Under the pieces are notes generated by a model that saw only the letters and a list, made by a program, of their open reading frames with translations, searched no databases and was not told the origin of the DNA. Below are positions 1 to 8,728 of a stretch of DNA of 64,000 nucleotides, piece by piece. The stretch lies in NCBI RefSeq assembly GCF_038002825.1, contig NZ_JBBODF010000001.1, positions 1,860,001-1,924,000 of the forward strand, given 5' to 3'. The position numbers were made by a program, and so were the translations under genes. Source of the stretch: Paenibacillus sp. FSL H8-0048. GTDB taxonomy: Bacteria > Bacillota > Bacilli > Paenibacillales > Paenibacillaceae. How positions within the stretch are numbered: position 1 is the stretch's first letter; every line of letters starts with the position of its first letter.

Positions 1-723
1 CTGCACAAGCTTCATCTGCTTAGCTACATGGCTTGCCGAATGCACATCATCCAGGAAGATATGATTCTCCACCGGCGGCATGCCCAGCTCCCGGGCCATC
101 CGTCCCGCAACTGAACGGTAGTTGGTATGGCTGTCTACGAAGAATAGCCCGCGCTCCTTGCAGACCGCAAGCACGATACCCATGACCCGTTCATCTCCGG
201 TCACCTTGGAGCCCATATGATTGTTGATGCCGATCGCGTAAGGCACATTATCGAGTGCAGCCTCCACCCGCCCCCGGACCTCAGCATCATTCATACTGGT
301 CAGCACGGCCCCTGGCCCCAGCCACTCCGGCTTGCCCTGGCGCGGCTCCATCGGCAGATGGACCAGCACATCGAAGCCCAGCTCATGGGCGCGCCGGGCA
401 TCCTGCTCACTGGAGCGCAGGAACGGCATGACTGCGACGGTGATTTTGACGGGCAGGTTGAACATTTCCTCTGTCCCGCGCATGCTGTTGCCGAAATCGT
501 CGATAATGACCGCCACACGGCTGAGTGCCTGCTGCTGTTCCCCAGTTGCCAGGTTGCCCGATGCGTTGTCCCTGCTGCTGTCTGCTGGTGCGGATGCTGA
601 AGCTGTCTTGTCTGCTAATGCAACAGACACCCCATGCGGTGGGATCAGCGCCGCCGACATAATCACCGCTGCGGCCAAAGGATACAGAAGGACACGCTTC
701 ACTCTGTGATTGCTTATCTTCAA
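1..723 (-). CDS. Divergent polysaccharide deacetylase family protein (YibQ-like), C-terminus cut by window edge
   Basis: This is the first 241 codons of an exported protein whose 3' end lies outside the window. The start is a TTG at 723, preceded by AAGGAGGTG about 9 nt upstream; no in-frame ATG fits the protein. The N-terminus is a signal peptide (basic KISNHRVKR, hydrophobic core, then ALA). After a Ser/Ala-rich linker comes VAVIIDDFGNS, followed by a run reading HLPMEP and GINNHMGSK. These are hallmarks of the Polysacc_deac_2 (DUF610/YibQ) family, which has the NodB-like fold. Substrate and activity of this family are poorly defined, so a cell-wall or capsule role is inference only. Confidence 0.85.
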   Translation of the reverse strand, partial: MKISNHRVKRVLLYPLAAAVIMSAALIPPHGVSVALADKTASASAPADSSRDNASGNLATGEQQQALSRVAVIIDDFGNSMRGTEEMFNLPVKITVAVMPFLRSSEQDARRAHELGFDVLVHLPMEPRQGKPEWLGPGAVLTSMNDAEVRGRVEAALDNVPYAIGINNHMGSKVTGDERVMGIVLAVCKERGLFFVDSHTNYRSVAGRMARELGMPPVENHIFLDDVHSASHVAKQMKLVQ

Positions 724-852
724 GATGGAACACCTCCTTCGTGATTCAACAATTGTTCTCATTGTTTGGCTCATGAAGGTTAAATATGTACGGAGCGCTT
801 ACGCAATTATTAACAATGAGATGCGTATACGGCACGGGCGGCCTGTCAGCAT

Positions 853-1956
853 CTAAGCCACTCCTCCAGCTCCGCGTTTGTCAGCGTCAAGCATCGCCTT
901 CAGCACCTGCTGCGGTGTTACGGCAAACGGCATATTGCTCATCGGACTATTCTCCAGGTTACAGCTGGCCTCAGCAGCCAGCAGCAGCCGGTCCTGCTCC
1001 ACACCGGCCAATCCCATAGCCGCCAAGGTCACAGGCAGACCAGCCATCCAGCAGAATTCCACGGCTCTGGCAATCTCGGTCTCTTCCGCACCCTCCAGGA
1101 TCAGCTGCACCAGTGTAGCAAAAGCCACCTTTTCCCCGTGCAGCACGTGCTTGCACTCTTCCAACAGCGTCAGTCCGTTATGAATAGCATGGGCGGCGGC
1201 CAAGCCTCCGCTCTCGAATCCGATCCCGCTGAGATAGATATTCGCTTCAACGATGTGATGAACAGCAGCCGTGACAAGGCCCTCACCTGCATCCTTAAGC
1301 GCCTGCTGCCCATCCGCAAGCAGCGTATCCAGGCAGGTACGGGCCAGGGCGAGCGCCGCCAGCGACCCGGTCCCTCCGGTGCTGGTTACTGCTCCCGACC
1401 GGCTGCAAGCCCGGGCTTCATAATAGGTGGATAAAGCGTCGCCCATCCCGGCGGCCAGCAATCTTACGGGAGCACCTGCAATGATCGCCACATCTGCAAC
1501 GACCAGATCCGGGCTGCGGCGCAGCGGGAGATACCGGTCGAACGCTCCCGATTCGCTGTACAGAACAGCCAAGGTGCTGCAAGGTGCATCTGTCGAAGCG
1601 ACGGTCGGCACCAGCATCACCGGCAGATTAGCGAAATGGCTGACGGCCTTTGCTGTATCCAGGGTTTTGCCGCCGCCAATGCCTACGATAGTCCCCACCT
1701 GTCCCCTATCCAGCTCAGCTACCATCTGCTCCACCTGCACCAGGCTGCACTCCCCTTGGAATTCACGCAGCATCAAGGGAAGCTGCTGGGCCGCGAAGCC
1801 ATCCTTAATCTCTTGCCCATACCTTGAAAGGATATAAGGATCAACTATGGCATACGCTCCTTTATCCCCCATTTGTAGACAGTAACTGCCCAGTCTGGCA
1901 ATCTCTCCACTGCCCTGAATATATTTTGACGGTGAATAAATGATCTGCGGCATCAA
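853..1956 (-). CDS. gldA: Glycerol dehydrogenase-like, iron/zinc-containing alcohol dehydrogenase
   Basis: The protein is 367 aa, the usual GldA length. It would oxidise glycerol to dihydroxyacetone with NAD+. The NAD-binding GIGGGKTLDTAKA lies near residue 95. The metal ligands appear as the Asp in AAGMGDALSTYYEA, the His in AAHAIHNG and the His in LHGEKVAF, matching the Asp-His-His set of bacillary GldA. It lies 27 bp downstream of a MerR regulator on the same strand, so the two are probably one transcript. That makes an aldehyde or alcohol detoxification role as plausible as glycerol fermentation. Related 1,2-diol dehydrogenases cannot be excluded from sequence alone. Confidence 0.88.
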   Translation of the reverse strand: MMPQIIYSPSKYIQGSGEIARLGSYCLQMGDKGAYAIVDPYILSRYGQEIKDGFAAQQLPLMLREFQGECSLVQVEQMVAELDRGQVGTIVGIGGGKTLDTAKAVSHFANLPVMLVPTVASTDAPCSTLAVLYSESGAFDRYLPLRRSPDLVVADVAIIAGAPVRLLAAGMGDALSTYYEARACSRSGAVTSTGGTGSLAALALARTCLDTLLADGQQALKDAGEGLVTAAVHHIVEANIYLSGIGFESGGLAAAHAIHNGLTLLEECKHVLHGEKVAFATLVQLILEGAEETEIARAVEFCWMAGLPVTLAAMGLAGVEQDRLLLAAEASCNLENSPMSNMPFAVTPQQVLKAMLDADKRGAGGVA

Positions 1957-1983
1957 TGAATCCCTCCTGCTTCTCCTGATCCC

Positions 1984-2454
1984 TCACACTTTAGCTTTGG
2001 CTTTACGTCCGCTTGGCATCTGCTTGCGGTCTCCGGTCAGCTCGCAGGTCTGCGGGCCCAGATTACCCTGATCGATTTTGACGTCAATGAAATCTACAAT
2101 TTGCTGCAGCGATGCGATTTGCTCAACAATCTTCTGCCTGTGCTCCATGATCATCACTTGCAGCTCGGGATACTGAGACAGGTCCGCATCCAGAGACAAA
2201 TCAAGATAAGGCCGCATGTCGTCCAGCGACATCCCCGTTTTTTTGAGGCATGTCACCAGCTGCATCCGGCTCAGGTCCGAATCGCTATAAATGCGGTGGC
2301 TGTTCCCCTTGCGCTTCGCCCGGGGCAGCAGCCCAATCTTCTCGTAATATCTTATCGTATCCCCGGACATTCCAGTCCGCTCCGCCGTTTCCTTAATCGA
2401 ATATCCCTGCTGAAGATCCGTTTCCGCCAGACTCATAGAATCACTCCGTTTCAC
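1984..2454 (-). CDS. MerR family transcriptional regulator
   Basis: 156 aa. A winged-helix DNA-binding region occupies residues ~14-85 (YSIKETAERTGMSGDTIRYYEKIGLLP), followed by a dimerisation helix containing the run VMIMEHRQKIVEQIASLQ. There are no conserved metal-binding Cys pairs: a single Cys sits in the DNA-binding domain (VTCLKKTG) and one near the end (CELTGD). This resembles the AdhR/NmlR group that senses aldehydes or electrophiles rather than the metal sensors. The gene has its own promoter with a perfect dyad and 19-bp spacer at 2478-2508. It probably controls gldA downstream and the divergent short-chain dehydrogenase. Confidence 0.88.
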   Translation of the reverse strand: MKRSDSMSLAETDLQQGYSIKETAERTGMSGDTIRYYEKIGLLPRAKRKGNSHRIYSDSDLSRMQLVTCLKKTGMSLDDMRPYLDLSLDADLSQYPELQVMIMEHRQKIVEQIASLQQIVDFIDVKIDQGNLGPQTCELTGDRKQMPSGRKAKAKV

Positions 2455-2477
2455 TGGTCTAATCGTGCCTTCGTTCT

Positions 2478-2508
2478 ATTATATGACTTGGAGCCAGCTC
2501 CAAGTCAA
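2478..2508 (-). promoter_or_regulatory. MerR-type promoter and operator of the regulator gene
   Basis: Reading on the minus strand: -35 TTGACT (2503-2508), a 19-bp spacer, and -10 TATAAT (2478-2483). The spacer contains the perfect inverted repeat ACTTGGAGCCAGCTCCAAGT (2486-2505). A 19-20 bp spacer with a central dyad is the known signature of promoters twisted open by MerR proteins. It faces away from the second copy at 2525-2555. Confidence 0.85.
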
Positions 2509-2524
2509 TGACACATTTTATCGC

Positions 2525-2555
2525 TTGACTTGGATTCGGCTCCAAGTTATACAAT
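2525..2555 (+). promoter_or_regulatory. MerR-type promoter and operator of the divergent dehydrogenase
   Basis: -35 TTGACT (2525-2530), 19-bp spacer, -10 TACAAT (2550-2555). The spacer carries ACTTGGA-6 nt-TCCAAGT, the same outer half sites as the operator of the merR gene. It drives the short-chain dehydrogenase starting at 2596. The site shows that an upstream in-frame TTG at 2530 lies inside the promoter and cannot be the start codon. Confidence 0.82.
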
Positions 2556-2595
2556 GAGCACCATTCACCACTTCACATGTAGAGGAGCAACCACT

Positions 2596-3453
2596 ATGAA
2601 ACCATCGCATCCCCATAACATAGCGCTAATCACCGGAGCCAATCACGGCATCGGGCTGGCCCTGACCCATAGACTTCTGAATGAAGGCTGGGCGGTCATT
2701 GCGCTGATCCGCTCTGCTTTTGCAGAAGATGACCCGCTTACCCGGCAGGCACTCAGCAGCAGACAACTTCGAATCTATAAGGCGGATTTAAGCGACTTCG
2801 GGCAATTGCGGAGTGCCCTGCAGGAGATTAACCATCATGAAGCGCACATTGACATTCTGTTCAATAATGCCGGGGGCAGCTTCCCCGAATTATTCTTGTC
2901 CAAGCAAGGGCGTGAGCTGCATTATGAGCTGCAGACGGTGGTTCCGTATATCATTACGATGGAGCTGAAGCCCCTCTTGCTGAAAAGCAGGCTCCGCACG
3001 GTCGTGAATACGTCCTCCAATGCATTTATGATGAAGCGCAGCTTCGACCCGGAATCTCTGGAGCACCCGGCGAAATTCCAGATGCTGACCGGCCCTTATG
3101 CCGACACCAAGCGCGCGTTGTCCTTGTGGACAGAAGCGGCGGCCCCGGCACTTGCGGCGGAGGGCATCCTGATCCGCAGCGCTGATCCCGGAGGCAACAA
3201 TACCCTTCGCAGCGGCAAAAAATCCGGTATCCCGTTATGGTTAAAACCCATTACACGGCTGTTCTTCCCTGAGCCTACCCATGGGGCAGGCCTGCTGTAT
3301 CAGGCGGCACTGGGTGAACACAGCGGCAAATCCGGTGTCTTCCTGATCAAGAATCAGGTCAAACCGCTGAAATTCACAGAGCATAGCAGCCGTATCCTTA
3401 AGGATGTCCGGGCCATTTACGAGCAGGAATACCTTCAATCCGGCGGCGCCTGA
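2596..3453 (+). CDS. Short-chain dehydrogenase/reductase
   Basis: 285 aa from the ATG at 2596, preceded by AGAGGAG at a good distance. It has the Rossmann fold with the NAD(P)-binding TGANHGIG near the N-terminus, the NNAG motif, and the catalytic set Ser (NTSSNAF), Tyr and Lys (YADTKRALS). The substrate cannot be read from sequence. The longer-than-minimal C-terminus (HGAGLLYQAAL) resembles retinol dehydrogenase/WW-domain oxidoreductase-like SDRs. It has the divergent MerR-controlled promoter, so it is probably induced with gldA. A hairpin follows at 3498-3533. Confidence 0.85.
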   Translation: MKPSHPHNIALITGANHGIGLALTHRLLNEGWAVIALIRSAFAEDDPLTRQALSSRQLRIYKADLSDFGQLRSALQEINHHEAHIDILFNNAGGSFPELFLSKQGRELHYELQTVVPYIITMELKPLLLKSRLRTVVNTSSNAFMMKRSFDPESLEHPAKFQMLTGPYADTKRALSLWTEAAAPALAAEGILIRSADPGGNNTLRSGKKSGIPLWLKPITRLFFPEPTHGAGLLYQAALGEHSGKSGVFLIKNQVKPLKFTEHSSRILKDVRAIYEQEYLQSGGA

Positions 3454-3497
3454 TAGCTGCTGCCAGTGATAAGGCTGCAATTGGCACGCGACGCGAT

Positions 3498-3533
3498 CAA
3501 GCCACAGCTCCCGGTACGGAGGGCTGTGGCTTG
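3498..3533. terminator. Hairpin between convergent genes, probable terminator
   Basis: CAAGCCACAGC pairs with GCTGTGGCTTG across a 14-nt loop. It sits between the dehydrogenase stop (3453) and the stop of the convergent gene (3580). There is no good T-tract immediately after it on either strand, so its efficiency as an intrinsic terminator is uncertain. Confidence 0.55.
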
Positions 3534-3579
3534 AAGATGCGCTGCATTTATTTTATGCCATACGCCATTCCAATTCTGT

Positions 3580-4515
3580 TCATAGCAGCTCCGCCACTCG
3601 TCCGAATTCCCGCAGCAGCCGCAAATTCTCAATCACGATATGCCCCTTCCACCAGTTCTCACTAATAGCAAACTCACGTTCATATCCTTCCCAGCTCCAG
3701 GTCAGCTCCCAGACACCTGCGGTATTTCGGGTCTCCAGCAGATAATCCAGCTCCTGGTGCAGCAGTCCGCCCAGTTCAGCGTATCCGGGACTATGCGGCG
3801 AATGGATGAACGCTGACGGCCGGCAGCCATACCCGTTCCAATTCCCCTCATCGCGGCTGATTAGCCGTGCGCTCTGTACCTTGAAGGCTTCTTGCAGCTC
3901 CACATAGGGGAAGTGCTCCTGCAGCCCCGCCCAGGTGATGCAATGCAGCAGCGTGTCCACACATTTCAGCGGGTGCATCTCAATCTCAGGATCACGCAGG
4001 AAAAGCTCCGTCAGCTCACGGGCAATCTCCAGTCCGGTGGCATACAACCCGCTATCCTGCGGAGCAGCCTTCAGAATGAATCCGGCCAGAATAGCCGTCG
4101 GGTTATAGATACTGTGGGAAGTACTGTCTGAGCTTGTATGCCACCAGGGGGCATGAGGATAATCGTTATTGGAAGCTACGACATTCCTCCATGTGCGGCC
4201 TTCCATATCCGCGCCGCTGCCCAAGTATTTCAGAATTCCCTGCACCAGCGGATGCCCGGCCTCTGTGAATTCCAGCTCCAGCAGCCGCTCCACCGCCGTA
4301 GCGGTCTGGATGGGCGTGGAATTCGGATTCCACGCGTCCGCTTCCAGGGCATGGCCGAAGCCCCCATCCTCATTTTGATAGGCGGACAGTGCTTCCAGCA
4401 CCTGCGCAGCACCGCCGCCCTCAAAGTGAAATCTCCAACGTGCCAGGTCCAGCGGACGGGCATTACGGTACATCCAGCGTCTGATTTCTTCGTACTCCTC
4501 CAGCAGCAGCTTCAT
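3580..4515 (-). CDS. Terpenoid cyclase/prenyltransferase alpha-alpha toroid-fold protein, function unknown
   Basis: 311 aa. The ATG at 4515 has AAGGAG 7 nt upstream. An in-frame GTG two codons earlier sits only 1 nt from the same RBS and is rejected. The segment QNEDGGFGHALEAD and the helical repeats after it resemble squalene-hopene cyclase/prenyltransferase-type toroid repeats. The length is half that of a real squalene cyclase and no DxDD catalytic motif is visible, so I do not call it a cyclase. Proteins like this occur as lone genes in Paenibacillus and Bacillus. The protein is Trp-rich and has no signal peptide. Confidence 0.7.
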   Translation of the reverse strand: MKLLLEEYEEIRRWMYRNARPLDLARWRFHFEGGGAAQVLEALSAYQNEDGGFGHALEADAWNPNSTPIQTATAVERLLELEFTEAGHPLVQGILKYLGSGADMEGRTWRNVVASNNDYPHAPWWHTSSDSTSHSIYNPTAILAGFILKAAPQDSGLYATGLEIARELTELFLRDPEIEMHPLKCVDTLLHCITWAGLQEHFPYVELQEAFKVQSARLISRDEGNWNGYGCRPSAFIHSPHSPGYAELGGLLHQELDYLLETRNTAGVWELTWSWEGYEREFAISENWWKGHIVIENLRLLREFGRVAELL

Positions 4516-4539
4516 ATACACTCTCCTTATGCCTTGGGT

Positions 4540-4625
4540 AGCAATATAGACTGAACATCTTTTATTATGTTATGGGATGGCCGTGACTCCAGAGAATTTT
4601 TAGCCCAGGTTCAGTCTATATTGTT
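4540..4625. repeat. Long interrupted inverted repeat in a divergent intergenic region
   Basis: Arm 1 (4540-4556) is AGCAATATAGACTGAAC. Arm 2 (4609-4625) is the reverse complement, GTTCAGTCTATATTGTT, with one mismatch. The arms are 17 bp and enclose 52 bp. The element lies between the divergent starts at 4515 and 4695. It could be a looping operator pair, a cruciform, or the remnant of a small mobile palindrome. Confidence 0.75.
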
Positions 4626-4632
4626 ATCTTTC

Positions 4633-4661
4633 CTACTATTCTAGTAGTTTTCCAGTATAAT
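4633..4661 (+). promoter_or_regulatory. Probable promoter of the HIT gene with a palindrome at the -35 position
   Basis: The -10 is TATAAT (4656-4661). In place of a good -35 there is a perfect small palindrome, CTACTA-TTC-TAGTAG (4633-4647). This suggests an operator or an activator-dependent promoter. The gene start at 4695 has AGGAGG about 7 nt upstream. Confidence 0.5.
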
Positions 4662-4694
4662 ACAAGGGAATAGACACTATTTAGGAGGAAGTAT

Positions 4695-5024
4695 ATGACA
4701 GAAGATTTCTATTGTGACGAAGTATTGAGCGGCAGAACAGAAGTTAACAAAGTCATCGAAACGGACAATATTTTAGCATACCATCATACCAGACCCTTTT
4801 ACCCTGTTCATATTGTAGCCATTCCCAAACGGCATATCTCTTCCCTATTAACCATTCAGGTGGAAGAACACGAGCTGCTGATTGAGCTAATTGGCATAAT
4901 TCAGCAGGTTGCAGCCCAGGTAACTGAAGAATACGGAGCATGCAGAGTGATTACTAATCTTGGTAATTATCAGGACTCAAAACATCTGCACTGGCATATC
5001 TGCTATGGGGAACCACTGAGATAG
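4695..5024 (+). CDS. HIT family protein (histidine triad nucleotide hydrolase/transferase)
   Basis: 109 aa, the normal size of a HINT-branch protein. The catalytic triad is HLHWHICYG near the C-terminus; the canonical form is HxHxHxx, and the middle position is kept. The region FYPVHIVAIPKRHISSLL is the typical HIT core. Members hydrolyse nucleoside phosphoramidates or AMP conjugates. There is no operon partner: the next gene is convergent. Confidence 0.88.
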   Translation: MTEDFYCDEVLSGRTEVNKVIETDNILAYHHTRPFYPVHIVAIPKRHISSLLTIQVEEHELLIELIGIIQQVAAQVTEEYGACRVITNLGNYQDSKHLHWHICYGEPLR

Positions 5025-5090
5025 TTGTCAATTTCTATATGTGAAACACCTTGGAGGGAAAATAGTTCTTCCATAATAATCGGCTAATCA

Positions 5091-7586
5091 TCAAGTAACA
5101 TGATGCGCACCATCTGCTTGGACCTCGTCTGCAAGCGGAATTCTCAACGTGACTGTCGTCCCCTGATCCGGCACACTCTCTACCTGCAGCCCGTACCCGT
5201 AATGGATCATCAGACGCCGCTGGATATTGGCCAGGCCTACGCCCGTTTGCGGCCCGTCTTGCTTCAGCAGACCGGATACCTGTTCAGGGGACATGCCAAC
5301 CCCGTCATCCTCCACACGGATTACAGCCTGGCTCCTCTCCTGCTTAATGCTCAGGCGGACGATTCCGCCCTCCATTTTGCACATAATGCCATGGCGGATC
5401 GCATTCTCCACCAGCGGCTGGATCACCAGCACCGGCACCATCAGCTCCATGCGCTCATCCACCTCATACTCCACCCGCAGCCTGTCCCGGAATCGCTCCT
5501 GCTCAATAGCCACATAAGCCCTTACCGTGGACAGCTCGCTGGCCAGCGGCGTGAATCCGTCACTCTGTTCAAAGTTGAAGCTCCCGCGCAAATAATCGGA
5601 CAGATGGTACAAGAGCTCCTTGGAGCGCTGGGGGTGCTTGGTACTTAGGGCAATAATCGTACTGAGGGAATTGAACAGGAAGTGAGGCTTAATCTGTGCC
5701 TGCAAAAAAGACAGCTCCGCCGCGATCCGGTTACTGACCGACTCCTTCAGCTGTACCAGCGTCTTGACCCGCGACTTCAGTTCCAGCGCCTCAAAAGGCT
5801 TCGCCAGATAATCATTCGCTCCCGCGGCGAAGCCTGCCTGCAGATCCTCCGGCCGGGCCTTGGCGGTCAGCATCAGCACAGGCATGTCCAGCATTCCGTA
5901 TCTGATCCGCAGCCTCTTGAGCACCTCGTACCCTGACATTCTCGGCATCATCACATCCAGAATGATGAGGTCATAATGGCGTTCTCGCTCAAGCGCTTCT
6001 AATGCGGACACCCCGTCTGTTACGGCGGTTACTGAATATCCGTCATACTTCAAAATACTGATTAATGCCGCCAGGCTCGCCGGATCATCCTCCACGGCCA
6101 ATATGGAGCGGGTCTGGGTATTCCTGGCCTCCGCCTCAGTGAATGCAGCATGATGCTGGAGCAGTGCAGGCCGTACCTCTCTCTGCTTTCGGTTTCCTTT
6201 CTCAGCAGGCAGCCTGCTGAGCGGAAGGGTGAAGCTGAACCGGCTGCCCTTTTCCTGCTCCGAGCTGACCTGAATCTCACCGCCATGCAGCTCTATCAGT
6301 GTCCGGGTGATGGACAGCCCGAGCCCTGTTCCTCCGGCTTCCCGGGTCTCGCTGGAATCAATCTGGTAGAACGGCTTGAAAATGTCCTCCAGCCGGTCCT
6401 CCGCAATCCCGCTGCCCGTATCCTCTACCCAGATTTCGATCCGGTTCTGTCCCAGCACAGCACCTGTCGTAATCGAGCCCTGCCGGGTGAACTTGGCGGC
6501 ATTGCCGATCAGATTGTACATAATCTGGTACAGCCGGTCCTCGTCAGCATAGACGGGCGGCAGAGATTCCGGGATCTGATTGAGGAAGGCAATCTCACCG
6601 CTGTTATGAAGCTGCCTGATCATAGTCAGCGAGGCCTCGGCAACCGAGTGCAAGTCGATAGGACGTTGCTTCAGCTTCAGCTTGCCGCTTCTCATGACAG
6701 CAGCATCCAGAATATCATTGATCAGGCTGTCCAGTCTCCGGGCCTCGGATACAACCGTATGGAGATTATACCTCTGCGCTTCATCCAGCTCCTCCCTCCC
6801 GCTCTCCAGCAAGGAGCTGGTAATATTAATAATGCCGTTCAGCGGCGTGCGCAGCTCATGCGACGTATTGGCCAGCAGCTGATCCTTCATCCGGTCGAGC
6901 TCCACCAGCTCTTTGTAGACCTGCTCATTCTGGAGGTTAATATATACAATCAGCAGGGAGAAGGCTAGAGCAATCCAGACCACACTTATTCCGTAGAACA
7001 TACTCTGCAGCAACCCGGCAATAATGGCCGGAACGGCCGCGAACAGCAGAGCGCGGAATTCCTGCGGCGGGATATGCTTACGCTTCAGCACCATAAGCAC
7101 CAGATAATACAGCAGATAAATATAGCACATCCCGGGCATCAGCAGAAAATAATCCCCACGGTGGTATACATGCTCCCCGTCTACATAGAATAGATAGCCT
7201 CCGGATAAGCTGGCCACGGACAGCAGCGTGTTCACCGCCAGCGGCAGGCAGACAATGACCGCAGTGATCCGGCTCATGCCCCGCTGCTCATTCCGGCGGA
7301 TGACGGCATCCAGGTAGAAAATCCACAGTGCCTCGGGTAGCGGATTAAGAATATAGAATAGACAGATTATATAAGGCAGCAGCCTTCCGGCAACCGCCGA
7401 CTCTGTGCCTGTAACGATGTTAATGGTCATCTCCAGCAGCAGCAGCACGGTATTCGCCAGTAACAGGCCCAGAAAGATACTTCTCAGCTCCGATTTCTGC
7501 TTGTTGCGGATGAACATATGGAAGGTGATAATGATTGTAATCACCAGACCGATCACAGCGGTCTGAACATAATATAGCAGCGGCAC
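5091..7586 (-). CDS. Hybrid membrane sensor with two histidine-kinase modules and a receiver domain
   Basis: 831 aa from a GTG at 7586 with TGGAGGG 8 nt upstream. A GTG seven codons earlier has no RBS. Order: seven or so membrane helices (residues 1-~220), then a HisKA/HATPase kinase (SHELRTPLNG, His ~243; N, G1 and G2 boxes in NLIGNAAKF, DTGSGIA, GTGLGL). Next is a receiver domain (LDVMMPRMSGYE, Asp ~543). Last is a LytS/YehU-type kinase (QIKPHFLFNS, His ~634) with a second ATPase domain (VGMSPEQV, GVGLANIQRRL). No DNA-binding output domain and no response-regulator gene adjoin it, so the partner is elsewhere. The ligand is unknown. Confidence 0.88.
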   Translation of the reverse strand: MPLLYYVQTAVIGLVITIIITFHMFIRNKQKSELRSIFLGLLLANTVLLLLEMTINIVTGTESAVAGRLLPYIICLFYILNPLPEALWIFYLDAVIRRNEQRGMSRITAVIVCLPLAVNTLLSVASLSGGYLFYVDGEHVYHRGDYFLLMPGMCYIYLLYYLVLMVLKRKHIPPQEFRALLFAAVPAIIAGLLQSMFYGISVVWIALAFSLLIVYINLQNEQVYKELVELDRMKDQLLANTSHELRTPLNGIINITSSLLESGREELDEAQRYNLHTVVSEARRLDSLINDILDAAVMRSGKLKLKQRPIDLHSVAEASLTMIRQLHNSGEIAFLNQIPESLPPVYADEDRLYQIMYNLIGNAAKFTRQGSITTGAVLGQNRIEIWVEDTGSGIAEDRLEDIFKPFYQIDSSETREAGGTGLGLSITRTLIELHGGEIQVSSEQEKGSRFSFTLPLSRLPAEKGNRKQREVRPALLQHHAAFTEAEARNTQTRSILAVEDDPASLAALISILKYDGYSVTAVTDGVSALEALERERHYDLIILDVMMPRMSGYEVLKRLRIRYGMLDMPVLMLTAKARPEDLQAGFAAGANDYLAKPFEALELKSRVKTLVQLKESVSNRIAAELSFLQAQIKPHFLFNSLSTIIALSTKHPQRSKELLYHLSDYLRGSFNFEQSDGFTPLASELSTVRAYVAIEQERFRDRLRVEYEVDERMELMVPVLVIQPLVENAIRHGIMCKMEGGIVRLSIKQERSQAVIRVEDDGVGMSPEQVSGLLKQDGPQTGVGLANIQRRLMIHYGYGLQVESVPDQGTTVTLRIPLADEVQADGAHHVT

Positions 7587-7849
7587 GCCGGGAACCCTCC
7601 AATACACAATTTAATGAACCCTTTTTAGCAGAACAGTCTTCACCTCAGCTACAATAACAGAATCTGATCTGCGAGGGAATCCATTCCGGTTGATTTCCAG
7701 CAAAAACGACCCACCGGCGTGCAAAAATCCCTTATGTTACAATAAGAGCGGACTGGAGCGGCTAAAGGGTATTTCACCGGGGTATACATATATATGGAAC
7801 GATTTGGCTACCAGGTTAGCCTATCCGGGAATTCATGAAGGAGGGTCCT

Positions 7850-8728
7850 ATGAACAGCACTTCCGGCAGTAGAAGAAGCACTTTCAAGTTCATCAAGCAG
7901 CTATGGGTGAAAATAAGCGACGATGATGTCCAGGGCATTGCTGCGCAGCTGACCTATTATTTAATCCTGTCTCTGTTTCCTTTTCTGATCTTCATCATGA
8001 CCCTGATCGGGTATGCGAATATCTCTCTGGAGAAAAATATAGAGCAGCTGGAGCAGATCATGCCCGCCGAAGCCATCTCTATTATAGAAGAGATTCTGCA
8101 GGATGTATCTGCCGGACGCAGCCAGACGCTGCTGTCCTTCGGGATGCTGGCCACACTGTGGGCCGCCTCCAAGGGGATCAATGCTATCATCAAGGGGCTT
8201 AACCGTGCCTATGAGGTTGACGAGAGCAGAGTCTTCTGGAAAATCCGGGGGATCGCCCTGCTCGCTACCTTGACGATCGGGTTCGTCGTACTGCTCAGCA
8301 TTCTGCTGCTGGTTCTCGGAAGCTGGCTTAAGACGCAAGTCTTCCTGCTGGTTGATCTCCCCTATGGATTCCACAAGCTCTGGGATCTGCTGCAATATCT
8401 GGTTCCGCTGCTTGTAATGTTCATCGTCTTCACCCTGCTGTACTGGATCGCTCCCAGCCGGAGACTGGCGTTGCGGGAGGTTATGCCCGGGGCGTTGTTC
8501 ACCACCATCGGCTGGATTACGACCTCGATCCTGTTCTCTGTATACGTCAATCAATTCAGTGATTTCTCCAAAACCTACGGCAGTCTCGGAGGCGTAACCG
8601 TGCTGCTCATCTGGCTGTATATCAGCTCTTTTATCATCCTGGCCGGAGGCGAGATCAATGCCGTGCTGCTGAACCGCAAGGTGAAGAGTATGCCCTTCAG
8701 CTCGCTCAAAGGAACGAAGCTGCCATGA
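7850..8728 (+). CDS. yihY: YihY/BrkB family inner-membrane protein
   Basis: 292 aa. The ATG at 7850 follows AAGGAGGG; the in-frame ATG at 7835 overlaps that RBS. It has about six membrane helices with the family-typical start (LWVKISDDDVQGIAAQLTYY), an AASKGINAIIKGLNRAY segment, and the C-terminal YGSLGGVTVLLIWLYISSF. Despite old annotations as ribonuclease BN, this family is not RNase BN; its role is unknown, with export or transport suggested. The stop overlaps the next start by 4 nt (ATGA), implying translational coupling. Confidence 0.9.
   Translation: MNSTSGSRRSTFKFIKQLWVKISDDDVQGIAAQLTYYLILSLFPFLIFIMTLIGYANISLEKNIEQLEQIMPAEAISIIEEILQDVSAGRSQTLLSFGMLATLWAASKGINAIIKGLNRAYEVDESRVFWKIRGIALLATLTIGFVVLLSILLLVLGSWLKTQVFLLVDLPYGFHKLWDLLQYLVPLLVMFIVFTLLYWIAPSRRLALREVMPGALFTTIGWITTSILFSVYVNQFSDFSKTYGSLGGVTVLLIWLYISSFIILAGGEINAVLLNRKVKSMPFSSLKGTKLP

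Noticed and set aside
2530..2595. N-terminal extension of the short-chain dehydrogenase
   Set aside because: It would start inside the promoter -35/-10 region. The ATG at 2596 has its own RBS.
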